From assembly GCF_002895485.1 (NCBI RefSeq), contig NZ_AZRK01000009.1, positions 62,001 through 126,000 on the forward strand: DNA of 64,000 bases. The letters run 5' to 3'. The position numbers and the translations under genes were made by a program. Within the stretch, counting starts at the first letter, position 1. Every line of letters begins with the position of its first letter. Source of the stretch: Petrotoga sp. 9PWA.NaAc.5.4 (GTDB lineage: Bacteria; Thermotogota; Thermotogae; Petrotogales; Petrotogaceae). Positions 46,889-55,471 of the stretch are shown piece by piece. Under the pieces are notes generated by a model. That model worked only from the letters and a program-made list of their open reading frames with translations, did no database searches and was not told the origin of the DNA.

Positions 46889-47229
46889 TGCTCACTTTAG
46901 AAATTACAAAACCTAAGTTTTGCCAATCTTTTAGTTTTAAATTTTTTCAAAATACCTCCATAACTCTAATACTTACTAACTATGAGTTCCTTTAACTTCT
47001 TCGCTACGTTTAGCGAAAGAGAGGGGGAGGGCTCCGCCCTGGACCCGTTGTAAATTCAAAATCTTACTTTTAGAAAATTCTCATTTCTAAAGTTCTTATC
47101 TAATCCTTGCAAAATATGAATTTCTTTAGTTTTTCGGTACTTGTACCGAAAGAAGGGGGGGAAGGCTCCGCCCTGGACCCGTTGTAAATTCAAAATCTTA
47201 TTTTTAAAAAATTCTCATTTCTAAAGTCC
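46889..47229 (-). repeat. Two-copy dispersed element with a 13-bp target-site duplication
   Basis: The 400-base gap between the MBL hydrolase and sat. TATAAGATTTGTA occurs at 46876-46888 and 47230-47242, exactly flanking the element. Inside, facing sat, are two heads (boundary near 47096) and one tail. Both heads have GGGTCCAGGGCGGAGCC; the second hairpin is TTCGGTAC/GTACCGAA in one and TTCGCTA/TAGCGAA in the other, a compensated G-C to C-G swap. The tail holds a 17-codon TTG frame (46950-46897) reading MKKFKTKRLAKLRFCNF behind GGAGG. Confidence 0.9.
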
Positions 47230-47264
47230 TATAAGATTTGTACTTTCATAGTTTAATAATTATA

Positions 47265-47840
47265 TCATATGCTACTTTCAAAGATCATATAGGGATTTAC
47301 TTTCAATAGGTCTTTTAAAAAAGCGGTTCTTGAATGACCTGGAGCAATTATTGTATCTTCCGGGAGATTTAATAAATACTCTTTTAAGGTTTTGAGAGAT
47401 TTTTTCATTTGTTCTGATGAGGAGCCTGCTAAATCTGTTCTACCAATTGAATCAAAAAATAACGTATCACCTGTAAATAAATAATTCTCTATGTGAATTA
47501 TACAAGAACCCGGCGTGTGACCAGGGGTATGTAATATGTTAAAAGAATGGGTGATATCTTTCCACTCTCCTTGCCAAGAAAAAGGACTTCCTATATACTC
47601 CGAAAAATTTTTTCGTGGATCTCTCAATAATTCAACGTCTAAGGGATGAATATAAAGTTCTTTCACTTTTAATTCAGCTAACCCTATAATATGGTCAAAA
47701 TGTGCATGAGTTAATAAAACGATTATCTCATTGTTTATGTAATCACCGATATTTTTACCGGGATCTATTACAAACTTTTCATCTATTATGTAAGTATTTG
47801 TTTTCAATTCGTTACTTGTTACAATCTTTCTAACTTTCAA
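47265..47840 (-). CDS. Metallo-beta-lactamase-fold hydrolase (glyoxalase II-like)
   Basis: A 191 aa MBL-fold hydrolase. The metal motif LLTHAHFDHIIG is near residue 43, HTPGHTPGSCIIH near 108, FTGDTLFFDSIGRTDL near 122 and the last ligand in APGHSRTA near 166. This small cytoplasmic group is usually called hydroxyacylglutathione hydrolase-like; the true substrate is often unknown, and glutathione is not expected in Thermotogota. It follows pepF at 24 nt and is co-directional. Confidence 0.88.
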   Translation of the reverse strand: MKVRKIVTSNELKTNTYIIDEKFVIDPGKNIGDYINNEIIVLLTHAHFDHIIGLAELKVKELYIHPLDVELLRDPRKNFSEYIGSPFSWQGEWKDITHSFNILHTPGHTPGSCIIHIENYLFTGDTLFFDSIGRTDLAGSSSEQMKKSLKTLKEYLLNLPEDTIIAPGHSRTAFLKDLLKVNPYMIFESSI

Positions 47841-47864
47841 GAGAATGCCTCCATCTGTCTAATT

Positions 47865-49619
47865 TTAATCTAATTTATTTAAAAACTCTCGCTCTATAAA
47901 ATCAAATCCTCTTTCCCAAAAGGTTTTTTCTTTTATGTCTATATCTAATTTTTTCAATAATCTTTCAGGTGAATCGTTAGCTCCATTTGTTAAAAGTTCT
48001 TTATATTTTGGAACAAAAGATTTTCCCTCTTGCTTATATTTTTCATAAAGAGCGATTACTAAAAGATTCGCAAAATTATAAGCATACACATAGAATGGAG
48101 TATGAAATATATGCGGGATACTCGACCATTCGTAGTGATATTCTTCAGGAATTATTACGGAATTTCCGAACATTATTTTTGCTTCTTCTTTGTAAAGGTC
48201 TGAAAGTTCGTTCCAGCTCGCACTTCCATTTTCCGAAATCATTTTATGAGAAGTTATTTCAAACCTTGCAAACATATTTTGCCTGAACATGGTTGAAAAC
48301 ATATCTTCTATTTTCGAGGCTATAAATACAGTTTTTTCCTCATGCGGAAGGGTAGGCAGTATTTTATCCGTTACCAACATTTCTCCAAAGACAGACGCAA
48401 TTTCTGCCATTGTTAGAGGAGGATGGTAGTTCCAAAGATTTTGATTTGAGGCTAATGTACCATGAATACCATGGCCTAATTCGTGAGCTAATGTCATAAC
48501 ATCATCTAAGTTGCCATTGAAGTTCATCAAAATAAAGGGCTTATAATTTGGAATATAGTAAGAAGTGAAGGCACCACCTCTTTTACCTTTTCTTATATCT
48601 GAGTCTATTCTATTTTCTTTAAAAAATGAATTTACTATATCACCAAACTCTTTGTCAAATTCATAGTAAGAATCTAAAACTATTTTCTTAGCTTCGTCAA
48701 AGGTGTATTCTTTTTTTACTTTTTCCATCGGTGCATATATATCTGCAAGGGTAAGATCCATGCCTAATTTTTTTGCTTTCCATTTGTAATACTTATGAAC
48801 CATAGACGTTCTTTGAGTAGTTACTTCTATTACAGTTTTTACAATCTCATCGTCAACTTCGTTGTTCATATTTCGCATAGAAATCGGTTCTTTAAAATTT
48901 CTCAATGAAGCTTCGGTATCATAATTTTTAACTATGGAATTGTAGGTTTTTTCCAAAACCAATCTGTCTTTATCGTATCTTGTAAAAAATTCTTTCATAG
49001 CTCTTCTTCTTAATTCTTTATCTGGTTGTCTTCTCAAAGCTCTAACCTGAGGACCTGTTAACTTTTTAATTTCACCATCTATTGCTATATCGAATTCATA
49101 AGCATTTACAAGCCTTTCGTAAAGGTCTTGAAATCCTCCACGTGATGAATTATACATAGCTGCTAATACCCTTTCTGCGTCTTCAGACAAAACGTGGTGC
49201 TTAGATTTAATTAGTTTCTCAATTACGTGGTAGTAGTCCTTCAAATCTTCAGAATTCATAAATTCTTTAAGTTTTTGCTCACTTTGCTTTAGAAGAACAG
49301 GTTTCCAAAAAGATAATTCCATATCTATTTTTGAGTTGTAATCATCACACATAGCGTTTAATTTTTGGTTAACCTCATTGGAAGTATCAGCGGCATAATT
49401 CAAATGGGCATATTGAAATGTAAATGCAGCTTTTTTATATATTTTTTCATATTCGACAAAAAAGCTTTTTAGCTCAGATGCATTTAAATTAGGATCGGAA
49501 AGTCGTTCAAAATACTTATCTTTTAATTCTTTAGTAGCTAACAGGCTTTCTTCTAAATCCTTTTTGATTTTTTCATCTTTTGGAGAATTATAGAAAAAAG
49601 ACAAATCCCAACTTGACAT
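47865..49619 (-). CDS. pepF: Oligoendopeptidase F (M3 metallopeptidase)
   Basis: A cytoplasmic zinc oligopeptidase, 584 aa. The zinc motif HELGH is in TLAHELGHGIHGTL near residue 380, with the downstream Glu in MAEIASVFGEML, and the family ends with FWERGFDFIEREFL. Length is normal. With two Opp-type importers nearby it may degrade imported peptides, though that link is positional only. The leader contains a full dispersed-element copy. The ATG is behind AAGGGGG. Confidence 0.95.
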   Translation of the reverse strand: MSSWDLSFFYNSPKDEKIKKDLEESLLATKELKDKYFERLSDPNLNASELKSFFVEYEKIYKKAAFTFQYAHLNYAADTSNEVNQKLNAMCDDYNSKIDMELSFWKPVLLKQSEQKLKEFMNSEDLKDYYHVIEKLIKSKHHVLSEDAERVLAAMYNSSRGGFQDLYERLVNAYEFDIAIDGEIKKLTGPQVRALRRQPDKELRRRAMKEFFTRYDKDRLVLEKTYNSIVKNYDTEASLRNFKEPISMRNMNNEVDDEIVKTVIEVTTQRTSMVHKYYKWKAKKLGMDLTLADIYAPMEKVKKEYTFDEAKKIVLDSYYEFDKEFGDIVNSFFKENRIDSDIRKGKRGGAFTSYYIPNYKPFILMNFNGNLDDVMTLAHELGHGIHGTLASNQNLWNYHPPLTMAEIASVFGEMLVTDKILPTLPHEEKTVFIASKIEDMFSTMFRQNMFARFEITSHKMISENGSASWNELSDLYKEEAKIMFGNSVIIPEEYHYEWSSIPHIFHTPFYVYAYNFANLLVIALYEKYKQEGKSFVPKYKELLTNGANDSPERLLKKLDIDIKEKTFWERGFDFIEREFLNKLD

Positions 49620-49649
49620 GATAAAAACCCCCTTTTATTTTTTGATGAA

Positions 49650-49847
49650 CTTGCTTTAGAAATTCTGAAATTCAGATTCTATAAATATTTTTAGTTTTAA
49701 CTTTTCAAAAATATCTCCATGATTCTAATCATATTAATCATAAATTTCTTTAGCTTTTTCGCTATGTGTAACGAGAGAGGCAAAAAAGAATTATATCTTG
49801 AATCTGTTATAAATTCAAACGCTTATTTTTAAAATCTCTATTTAAGT
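49650..49847 (-). repeat. Dispersed element in the pepF leader
   Basis: One head and one tail facing pepF, ending CAGAATTTCTAAAGCAAG 30 nt before the start codon. The tail has GGAGATATTTTTG, but its frame is broken by a one-base loss. It lies wholly downstream of the -10 at 49866-49871, so it is transcribed with pepF. Confidence 0.8.
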
Positions 49848-49865
49848 AAAATAATTGTTTTTAGA

Positions 49866-49874
49866 ATTATAGCA
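49866..49874 (-). promoter_or_regulatory. Extended -10 promoter of pepF
   Basis: Read leftwards, TGCTATAAT: a perfect extended -10 with TATAAT at 49871-49866. A clear -35 is lacking. Start of transcription near 49859. Confidence 0.65.
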
Positions 49875-49945
49875 TATATAATTTTAAATTAGTTTGTTTT
49901 GCATATTATACTTTAGTATTTTACCGTTTTTGATTTATAATATTT

Positions 49946-50093
49946 TAGATACTTCAAAAATAAGGATTTTGGAAAAACGATGCTTTGAATTTAATTAGGT
50001 TTGGATAAGCCCCTTCCTTATTTGTAAAAGTAGTCAATAGGTTAGAGAAAATCAGTTATTCAAAAATAAATTTTAAAATTTCCAAATAAGATA
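49946..50093 (+). repeat. Decayed dispersed element with an 11-bp target-site duplication
   Basis: TTATAATATTT occurs at 49935-49945 and 50094-50104, directly flanking a 148-base copy that points towards the kinase gene. Head start GATACTTCAAAAATAAGG, TTTGAATTTAATTAGG; end AAAATTTCCAAATAAGATA. Hairpins are decayed. The downstream flanking repeat contains the TATAAT (50095-50100) that is the best -10 for the kinase gene. Confidence 0.7.
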
Positions 50094-50100
50094 TTATAAT
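50072..50100 (+). promoter_or_regulatory. Probable promoter of the xylulokinase-like gene
   Basis: TATAAT at 50095-50100 with a weak TTTAAA 17 bases upstream. The -10 is part of the element's flanking direct repeat. Confidence 0.5.
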
Positions 50101-50131
50101 ATTTCAAATAATTGCGAAAAGAGATGATATT

Positions 50132-51589
50132 ATGTCAACATTTATAGGTATAGATTTAGGAACTACCAATTTAAAAATACTTCTTTTTTCTTTAGAAAAA
50201 GGCATAATAGATTTTGAAAGTGAAAAGATTCAATCTTTTCAAGAAAAAGAAGGTTATCACGAACAGGATCCTTCGGAATGGATAAAAAAAACTATTAGAA
50301 TGTTGAAAATATTAATAAAGAGAAATAAAAGTTATGTTTCGGATATTAATGCAATAGGATTTTCCGGTCAAATGCATGGTTTAGTAGTGATAGATGAAGA
50401 AGGAGATCTTTTAAGACCTTGCATGACTTGGGTAGATCAAAGAGCGAAATTTGAGTCAAAGTATGTTTCAGAAAATATAGATATTTTTGAATTAACAGGC
50501 AATCTTTCTAATCCAAGTTTTACACTTCCTAAAATCCTTTGGCTAAAAAACAAAGAATCTAAAAATTATAAAAATGCCAAATGTTTTTTTCAGCCAAAGG
50601 ATTATTTAAGATATGCTTTGGGCAAAAATAAACCTTTAGTAACCGATAAGACAGATGCTTCAGCAACCCTGTTAATGGATATAAAGAATCAAAATTGGTC
50701 TAAAGAAATAATAGAAACTTTTGATTTAGATATTAAAAAACTCCCAGAAATCAAGAATTCATACGAGATAGTAGACATTTTAAGAAAAGATATTGCACAA
50801 GAGTTGGGCTTAAAATCAGATGTTTATCTAATTGCGGGTGCTGGAGATCAAGAAGCTGCGGCAGTAGGATTAGGAATAAATGAAGAAGATGAAGAATTTA
50901 TATCTTGTGGTACGGCCGCTCAGATACTTAGACCTACCTTTGATCCAATTTTAAATAAAGATTGTGGCCTACATTTATTTTGTCATCCTTTAAATGGATG
51001 GCACTATTTGGGAGCTTTGCAAAATGCTGGAAATGTTTTAGAATGGGCTTTGAAATGTTTGAATCTTGATTATAGTGATATAGAACAAATAAGTGGCAAA
51101 GAAGGAAATAATTTATATTTTTTACCTTATTTAACAGGAGAACGTACACCTATTATGGATGAAGATGCACGAGGTGTTTGGATAGGTTTAAATATTTCGC
51201 ACACAAAAATAGATATGTTAACGTCAGTTTTAGAAGGAGTAGCATTTTCGATAAAATTAGCGCATGAAAAAATTACAAATATTTTAGGAAAAGAAAAAGT
51301 TTCTTACTTTATAGGTGGTGCTGCAAAAAGTAATAAATGGTCTCAAATAATTGCCAATGTTGTTGGAAGAGAATTAGTAACTTTAAAATTATATGAAAGT
51401 TCTGCATATGGAGCAGCTTTATTAGCAGCAATGGGTTCTGAAAGTATAACTATTAAAGAGTTATCAAAATATATTCCGGAAACTAAAAAAACTATAATGC
51501 CAATTGATAAGATCTCTAATTATTATCAAACAAAATTTGGTAAATTTAGTAAGTTAGTTCAATTAGAAAAAGCTTTTAGAAATTACTAA
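50132..51589 (+). CDS. xylB: Xylulokinase-like FGGY sugar kinase
   Basis: This FGGY kinase of 485 aa phosphorylates a ketose, most like D-xylulose: FIGIDLGTTNLKILLF at the N-terminus, GFSGQMHGLVVID near 85 (the QMHG of xylulokinases), CMTWVDQRA near 110, ISCGTAAQILRP near 265, and YLTGERTPIMDEDARGVWIGL near 335. The C-terminal half has the FGGY region FIGGAAKSNKWSQIIANVVG. It leads a two-gene unit with the zinc dehydrogenase, ended by a strong terminator. Catabolism of a pentose or polyol is suggested. Confidence 0.85.
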   Translation: MSTFIGIDLGTTNLKILLFSLEKGIIDFESEKIQSFQEKEGYHEQDPSEWIKKTIRMLKILIKRNKSYVSDINAIGFSGQMHGLVVIDEEGDLLRPCMTWVDQRAKFESKYVSENIDIFELTGNLSNPSFTLPKILWLKNKESKNYKNAKCFFQPKDYLRYALGKNKPLVTDKTDASATLLMDIKNQNWSKEIIETFDLDIKKLPEIKNSYEIVDILRKDIAQELGLKSDVYLIAGAGDQEAAAVGLGINEEDEEFISCGTAAQILRPTFDPILNKDCGLHLFCHPLNGWHYLGALQNAGNVLEWALKCLNLDYSDIEQISGKEGNNLYFLPYLTGERTPIMDEDARGVWIGLNISHTKIDMLTSVLEGVAFSIKLAHEKITNILGKEKVSYFIGGAAKSNKWSQIIANVVGRELVTLKLYESSAYGAALLAAMGSESITIKELSKYIPETKKTIMPIDKISNYYQTKFGKFSKLVQLEKAFRNY

Positions 51590-51630
51590 AAGCAAAATAT
51601 TAATAAAATAAATTACAAGAAGGTGATGAT

Positions 51631-52608
51631 GTGAGAGCTATTTTTATAGAAAAACCTCATGAAATAAAAGTTATAAAAGTATTAGATCCTATACCAAAAG
51701 GAAATGAATCTTTAATAAAAGTATTAGGTTGTGGGGTATGTGGAACTGATTCAAAAATATATAAAGGCGAAACATTAGCAAGTTATCCTCTTATTCCCGG
51801 ACATGAAATTGTGGGAGAAATTGTAGAGTCAAAAAAATTTGAAAAAGGTACAAAGGTTACAATAGATCCAAATAAACCATGTGGAGTATGTGAATACTGT
51901 AGAGAAGGGAAGATACATCTTTGTATGAATTTACAAGCTGTTGGAGTAAATCGAGATGGGGGATTTGCAGAATTATTGTCTGTTCCAAATGACCTTATCT
52001 ACGAATTTAACAAAGATATTAGTATAAAAAATGCTATATTTGCTGAACCTCTTTCTTGTATTATTCATGGGTTAGACCTCTCCAATTTTTCATACACAGA
52101 CGACATTGCAATAATTGGAGGTGGAGCAATAGGGTTAATATTTTCAATATTGTTTAACAGATTTTCTATTGGGGGAAAGTTAATTTTTGAAATTTCTCAA
52201 GAAAAGATAGATTTTATAAAAAACGAATTTCATTTTCCAATTAGTCATCCAGAAAATTTTAATGATAATCATAATTTTGATATAGTATTCGAATGTTCAG
52301 GAAGTTTAACTGGTTTGGAGTTAGCTTATTCTTTAGTAAAAAAAGGAGGAAAGATTATAGACTTTGGTGTAACGCCTAAGGGAATGAAAACAAGAGAATT
52401 AGAACCATTTCAAATATATAGTCAAGAAATAACATTAATAGGTTCATATATAAACCCTTTTACAATGCAAAGAGCTGTAAAAATAATAAATTCAAATGAA
52501 TTTAATTTTGAAAAGCTGGTAACTGATGAAGGTGATTTAGACGAAGTAAAAGAGTATATTTCTGCTAACAAAAAACCTTTCTTAAAAGCTGCATACGTAA
52601 ATAAATAA
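51631..52608 (+). CDS. Zinc-dependent medium-chain alcohol/polyol dehydrogenase
   Basis: A 325 aa NAD(P)-dependent dehydrogenase of the sorbitol/threonine dehydrogenase group. The catalytic zinc Cys is in LGCGVCGTDSK near 34, His/Glu in PGHEIVGE near 57, the structural zinc uses CGVCEYCREGKIHLC near 85-99, and the nucleotide loop is IIGGGAIGLIF near 167. About 20 residues shorter than usual. GTG start behind AAGGTGATGAT. Located directly after the kinase, it probably oxidises a polyol to the ketose which the kinase phosphorylates (inference). Confidence 0.85.
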   Translation: MRAIFIEKPHEIKVIKVLDPIPKGNESLIKVLGCGVCGTDSKIYKGETLASYPLIPGHEIVGEIVESKKFEKGTKVTIDPNKPCGVCEYCREGKIHLCMNLQAVGVNRDGGFAELLSVPNDLIYEFNKDISIKNAIFAEPLSCIIHGLDLSNFSYTDDIAIIGGGAIGLIFSILFNRFSIGGKLIFEISQEKIDFIKNEFHFPISHPENFNDNHNFDIVFECSGSLTGLELAYSLVKKGGKIIDFGVTPKGMKTRELEPFQIYSQEITLIGSYINPFTMQRAVKIINSNEFNFEKLVTDEGDLDEVKEYISANKKPFLKAAYVNK

Positions 52609-52631
52609 TATTGTTTGATTATTAATTAGTT

Positions 52632-52661
52632 AAATCCCGTCTATCTTTAGATGGGATTTTT
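52632..52661 (+). terminator. Terminator of the kinase-dehydrogenase unit
   Basis: AAATCCCGTCTA pairs with TAGATGGGATTT (12 bp, one G-T) around a TCTT loop, then T run. Confidence 0.88.
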
Positions 52662-52814
52662 ATTTACAAAAAATTAACATAAATGTTTTTTAGATAAATT
52701 GTATCTTTTAAGGGATTCAATTAAATTTCTTTATTTTAATTGAAATTTACCTAATAATTTTATTTATACAGAAATATTGTTTAATATCTTCAAATTTCTT
52801 CTCGATGCTTAATT

Positions 52815-52842
52815 TTGATTTAAAAATTTGTTTATGTATAAT
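52815..52842 (+). promoter_or_regulatory. Promoter of the LacI-family regulator gene
   Basis: TTGATT at 52815-52820, 16-base spacer, TATAAT at 52837-52842. Transcription should start near 52849, immediately before the operator. Confidence 0.6.
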
Positions 52843-52856
52843 AAAGATAATGAAAC

Positions 52857-52868
52857 GCAAACGATTGC
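52857..52868 (+). promoter_or_regulatory. LacI-family operator in the regulator's own leader
   Basis: GCAAACGATTGC is a 10-of-12 palindrome around a central CG, like the GCAAACGTTTGC core of PurR/CcpA-type sites. It sits at about +8 to +20, so the regulator probably represses itself. I find no equally good copy before 50132 or 54207. Confidence 0.6.
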
Positions 52869-52896
52869 TTTAAAAATGCTAAATGGGGGTATAACT

Positions 52897-53916
52897 TTGA
52901 GGAAGATTACTATAAAAGATGTTGCAAAAGCTTTGAATATTGCTCCCTCAACTGTATCAAGAGCTTTATCAGGTAAACCTGGTGTTAGCGATGAATTGCG
53001 AGAAAAAATAATTCAAAAATCTAAAGAAATAGGATATATGAAAAATCTATCAGCAGAAAGTCTTAAAAATTCAAAGTCCAAAATTATTGGTGTAATAGCA
53101 TTTGATATAAGAAACCCATTTTTTTTAGAATTTTTAAAAGGAGTCGAGGATGTTTTATTTCCACGAGAATATAAGATTTTATTGAGTAATGTAGATGAAA
53201 ATGTCGAAAAAGAAAAGACTTACTTAAATTGGATGATTGGTCATGGTGTGGAAGGTATATTAGCTTCTCCTGTTACTGAAAAAAGTGGAAGAAGTAATTT
53301 GAAATTATATAAAGACTTTTATAAAATGGGAATTCCAATAGTATTCTACGATAGGATGTTTTATAATCAAGAACAGTTTGACTATGTAGTTGTGGATAAT
53401 CAAGATGCCATTATTCAAGCATTGATGCATTTAAAAGATATGAAACATAAAAAAATTGGAATTTTTTTATCAAAAAAGGGAATATTTACAATTGAAGAAA
53501 GATTGAAAGGGTTTTTAAAAGGTTGTGATTTGTTAAATATTGAGATTAAAGATGAGTGGATTTGTGAGGATATTTATCCTCATGAAAAAGCAATAAATGT
53601 TTTAAAAGAACTTAAAGATAAAAGTAATTTGCCTTCAGCCATTATAGCTACCAATAATAATATAACTAAATATCTTGTATATGCAGCAAAAAAACTTGAA
53701 ATAAAAATTCCAGAAGATCTATCTTTAATTGGTTTTGATGATATGCCCGAAAATGAATTGATAAATCCTCCATTAACAACAATAAAACAACCAGTTTTAG
53801 AAGAAGGGAAAATTGCTGCAACGGCTTTATTATCAAGAATAGAAGATAAATACAGCAAACCTATGAAGGTAATATTGAAAGCAGAACTAATAAAAAGGGA
53901 ATCGGTATCAAATTGA
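52897..53916 (+). CDS. LacI-family transcriptional regulator
   Basis: A 339 aa repressor. The N-terminal helix-turn-helix and hinge helix read TIKDVAKALNIAPSTVSRAL and GKPGVSDELREKI; the C-terminal periplasmic-binding-like sensor has GVIAFDIRNPFFLEFLKGVED, VPIVFYDRM-type strands and LSLIGFDDMPENELINPPLTT. The frame is open from 52828, but TTG 52897 is preferred: GGGGG lies 7 nt upstream and the HTH then begins at residue ~4 as in relatives. The sugar it senses is unknown; neighbours argue for control of the locus from 50 to 62 kb. Confidence 0.9.
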   Translation: MRKITIKDVAKALNIAPSTVSRALSGKPGVSDELREKIIQKSKEIGYMKNLSAESLKNSKSKIIGVIAFDIRNPFFLEFLKGVEDVLFPREYKILLSNVDENVEKEKTYLNWMIGHGVEGILASPVTEKSGRSNLKLYKDFYKMGIPIVFYDRMFYNQEQFDYVVVDNQDAIIQALMHLKDMKHKKIGIFLSKKGIFTIEERLKGFLKGCDLLNIEIKDEWICEDIYPHEKAINVLKELKDKSNLPSAIIATNNNITKYLVYAAKKLEIKIPEDLSLIGFDDMPENELINPPLTTIKQPVLEEGKIAATALLSRIEDKYSKPMKVILKAELIKRESVSN

Positions 53917-53970
53917 AAATTTGTAAATATAAAAAATTTTGGGTTTTAAGATATATTTCATAAAATATTA

Positions 53971-54180
53971 TACCTACTTTAGAAATGAGAATTTCTAAAA
54001 ATAAGTTTTTGAATTCGAAATGGATTCAAGGCGAAGCTCCACCATCTTCCTTGGTGCAAGTACCAAAAATGTTAAAAAAATTAAGAATTAGTGAAGATTA
54101 GAAGCGGGAAAATATTTTGCAAAAAAATCAAATCTAAAACATGTATATAATAAGGATTTTGGAATTTCTGAAGGTAGTAA
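53971..54180 (+). repeat. Dispersed element with a 9-bp target-site duplication
   Basis: AAAATATTA occurs at 53962-53970 and 54181-54189, directly flanking this 210-base copy. It faces the binding-protein gene. Its ends are TACCTACTTTAGAAATGAG and GGAATTTCTGAAGGTAGTAA. The second hairpin reads CTTGGTGC AA GTACCAA, where the usual C-G pair is replaced by T-A on both arms. Confidence 0.85.
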
Positions 54181-54206
54181 AAAATATTACTTACGGAGGT
54201 GGAATT

Positions 54207-55463
54207 ATGAAATTCAAGAACAGTTTTTTAATTGGTATGATTGTCGTTTGCTTATCACTGGTTTTTGGTGCGCAGAAAACAACTTTGTATTTCACGACTT
54301 TATTTCATAGTGGTGATGCTCAAGCAATGGAAAAGATAGTGCAAAGGATCAACCAGGAATCTGATGATATGTTCGTTATATTAGTTCAAGGGGCGTGGGA
54401 AAATTACTATGCCCAATTAATAAATCAAGTTGTAGCTGGGAATGCTCCACAAGTAGGTGTAATTCATTCAAACATGTTTCCAAGTATGAAAGACGCTTTA
54501 ACTCCTTTGAATGCTTCTCCAGCGGGGAATTTACTTGAAAAAGCAGGTTTTGCAAGAAATGATTTTCTAACTGATGTGTGGGATTCCTCCACTTTTGATG
54601 GAAAACAATATGGTATTCCTTTAGATACGCACATGTGGGCTATGTGGTATAACAAGGATATTTTTGAAAAAGCTGGCTTAGATCCTGAGAATCCTCCAAC
54701 AAACGCTGAAGAATTAAAATATGCTGCTGATAAAATAAAGGATGCTGGATATTATGCGGTTCACTTTGCTGAAGATGGGCTTGCAAGGAAATTAATGAGA
54801 GCTTGGTACATTTTATATTGGCAGCAAGGTGGAGAATTATTTGATGAAAATTACTCAAAAGCTACTTTCAATAATGAAAAAGGATTAAAAGCGTTAGAAT
54901 ATCTTGTAAATAGTGTTCAAAAATGGGGTTGGAATACTAAAGGTACTGATGGTTTCAAACAATTTGCAGCAGGGCAGTTAGGCATATTGTTTGCAGGCAA
55001 TTGGTATTATTACACTGCAGAAGAAGCACGGATAAATTATGGGGTTGCTAAAATACCTCTTATTTTTGATAAACCAGCTACTTGGGGGAATAGCCATAAT
55101 TTAGTTATTCCTAAGCAAGCGACGACTAATCCTGAAATTTATGAAAATTCTATAGAATTAATAAGAAGGATAACAGAATTAAGTGAAATGTGGGGAATAT
55201 TTGGTGGTCATATTCCAGCCTATAATGATTCAAGAACATCACAAGAACTTTTAAATGCTCCGGTTTGGGGAAAAAGCTTAAAAGTATTTAGTCAAATGGC
55301 AGAAGAAGGATATTTACACTATCCACCTAATCATCCAAAAGCCGCTGAATTAGAAAATGCTATTCAAGTTTATATTCAACAGGCGTATAATGGAACTCTT
55401 ACTCCTTCCGAAGCCCTACGAAGAGCAGAAGCCGAATGTAATAGAATTCTGTCTGAAAAGTAG
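54207..55463 (+). CDS. Sugar ABC transporter binding protein (SBP_bac_1, CUT1)
   Basis: A 418 aa extracellular sugar-binding protein of the MalE/UgpB type. The signal peptide (KFKNSFLIGMIVVCLSLVFGAQ) carries no usable lipobox. TLYFTTLFHSGDAQAMEKIV and TFDGKQYGIPLDTHMWAMWY are typical of family 1. The start is ATG 54207 behind GGAGGTG; the frame is open from 54141 but that stretch is element sequence. It begins an operon of seven genes (to 62200). Ligand probably an oligosaccharide or glycerophospho-type compound; not resolved. Confidence 0.9.
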   Translation: MKFKNSFLIGMIVVCLSLVFGAQKTTLYFTTLFHSGDAQAMEKIVQRINQESDDMFVILVQGAWENYYAQLINQVVAGNAPQVGVIHSNMFPSMKDALTPLNASPAGNLLEKAGFARNDFLTDVWDSSTFDGKQYGIPLDTHMWAMWYNKDIFEKAGLDPENPPTNAEELKYAADKIKDAGYYAVHFAEDGLARKLMRAWYILYWQQGGELFDENYSKATFNNEKGLKALEYLVNSVQKWGWNTKGTDGFKQFAAGQLGILFAGNWYYYTAEEARINYGVAKIPLIFDKPATWGNSHNLVIPKQATTNPEIYENSIELIRRITELSEMWGIFGGHIPAYNDSRTSQELLNAPVWGKSLKVFSQMAEEGYLHYPPNHPKAAELENAIQVYIQQAYNGTLTPSEALRRAEAECNRILSEK

Positions 55464-55471
55464 TCTTTTTC

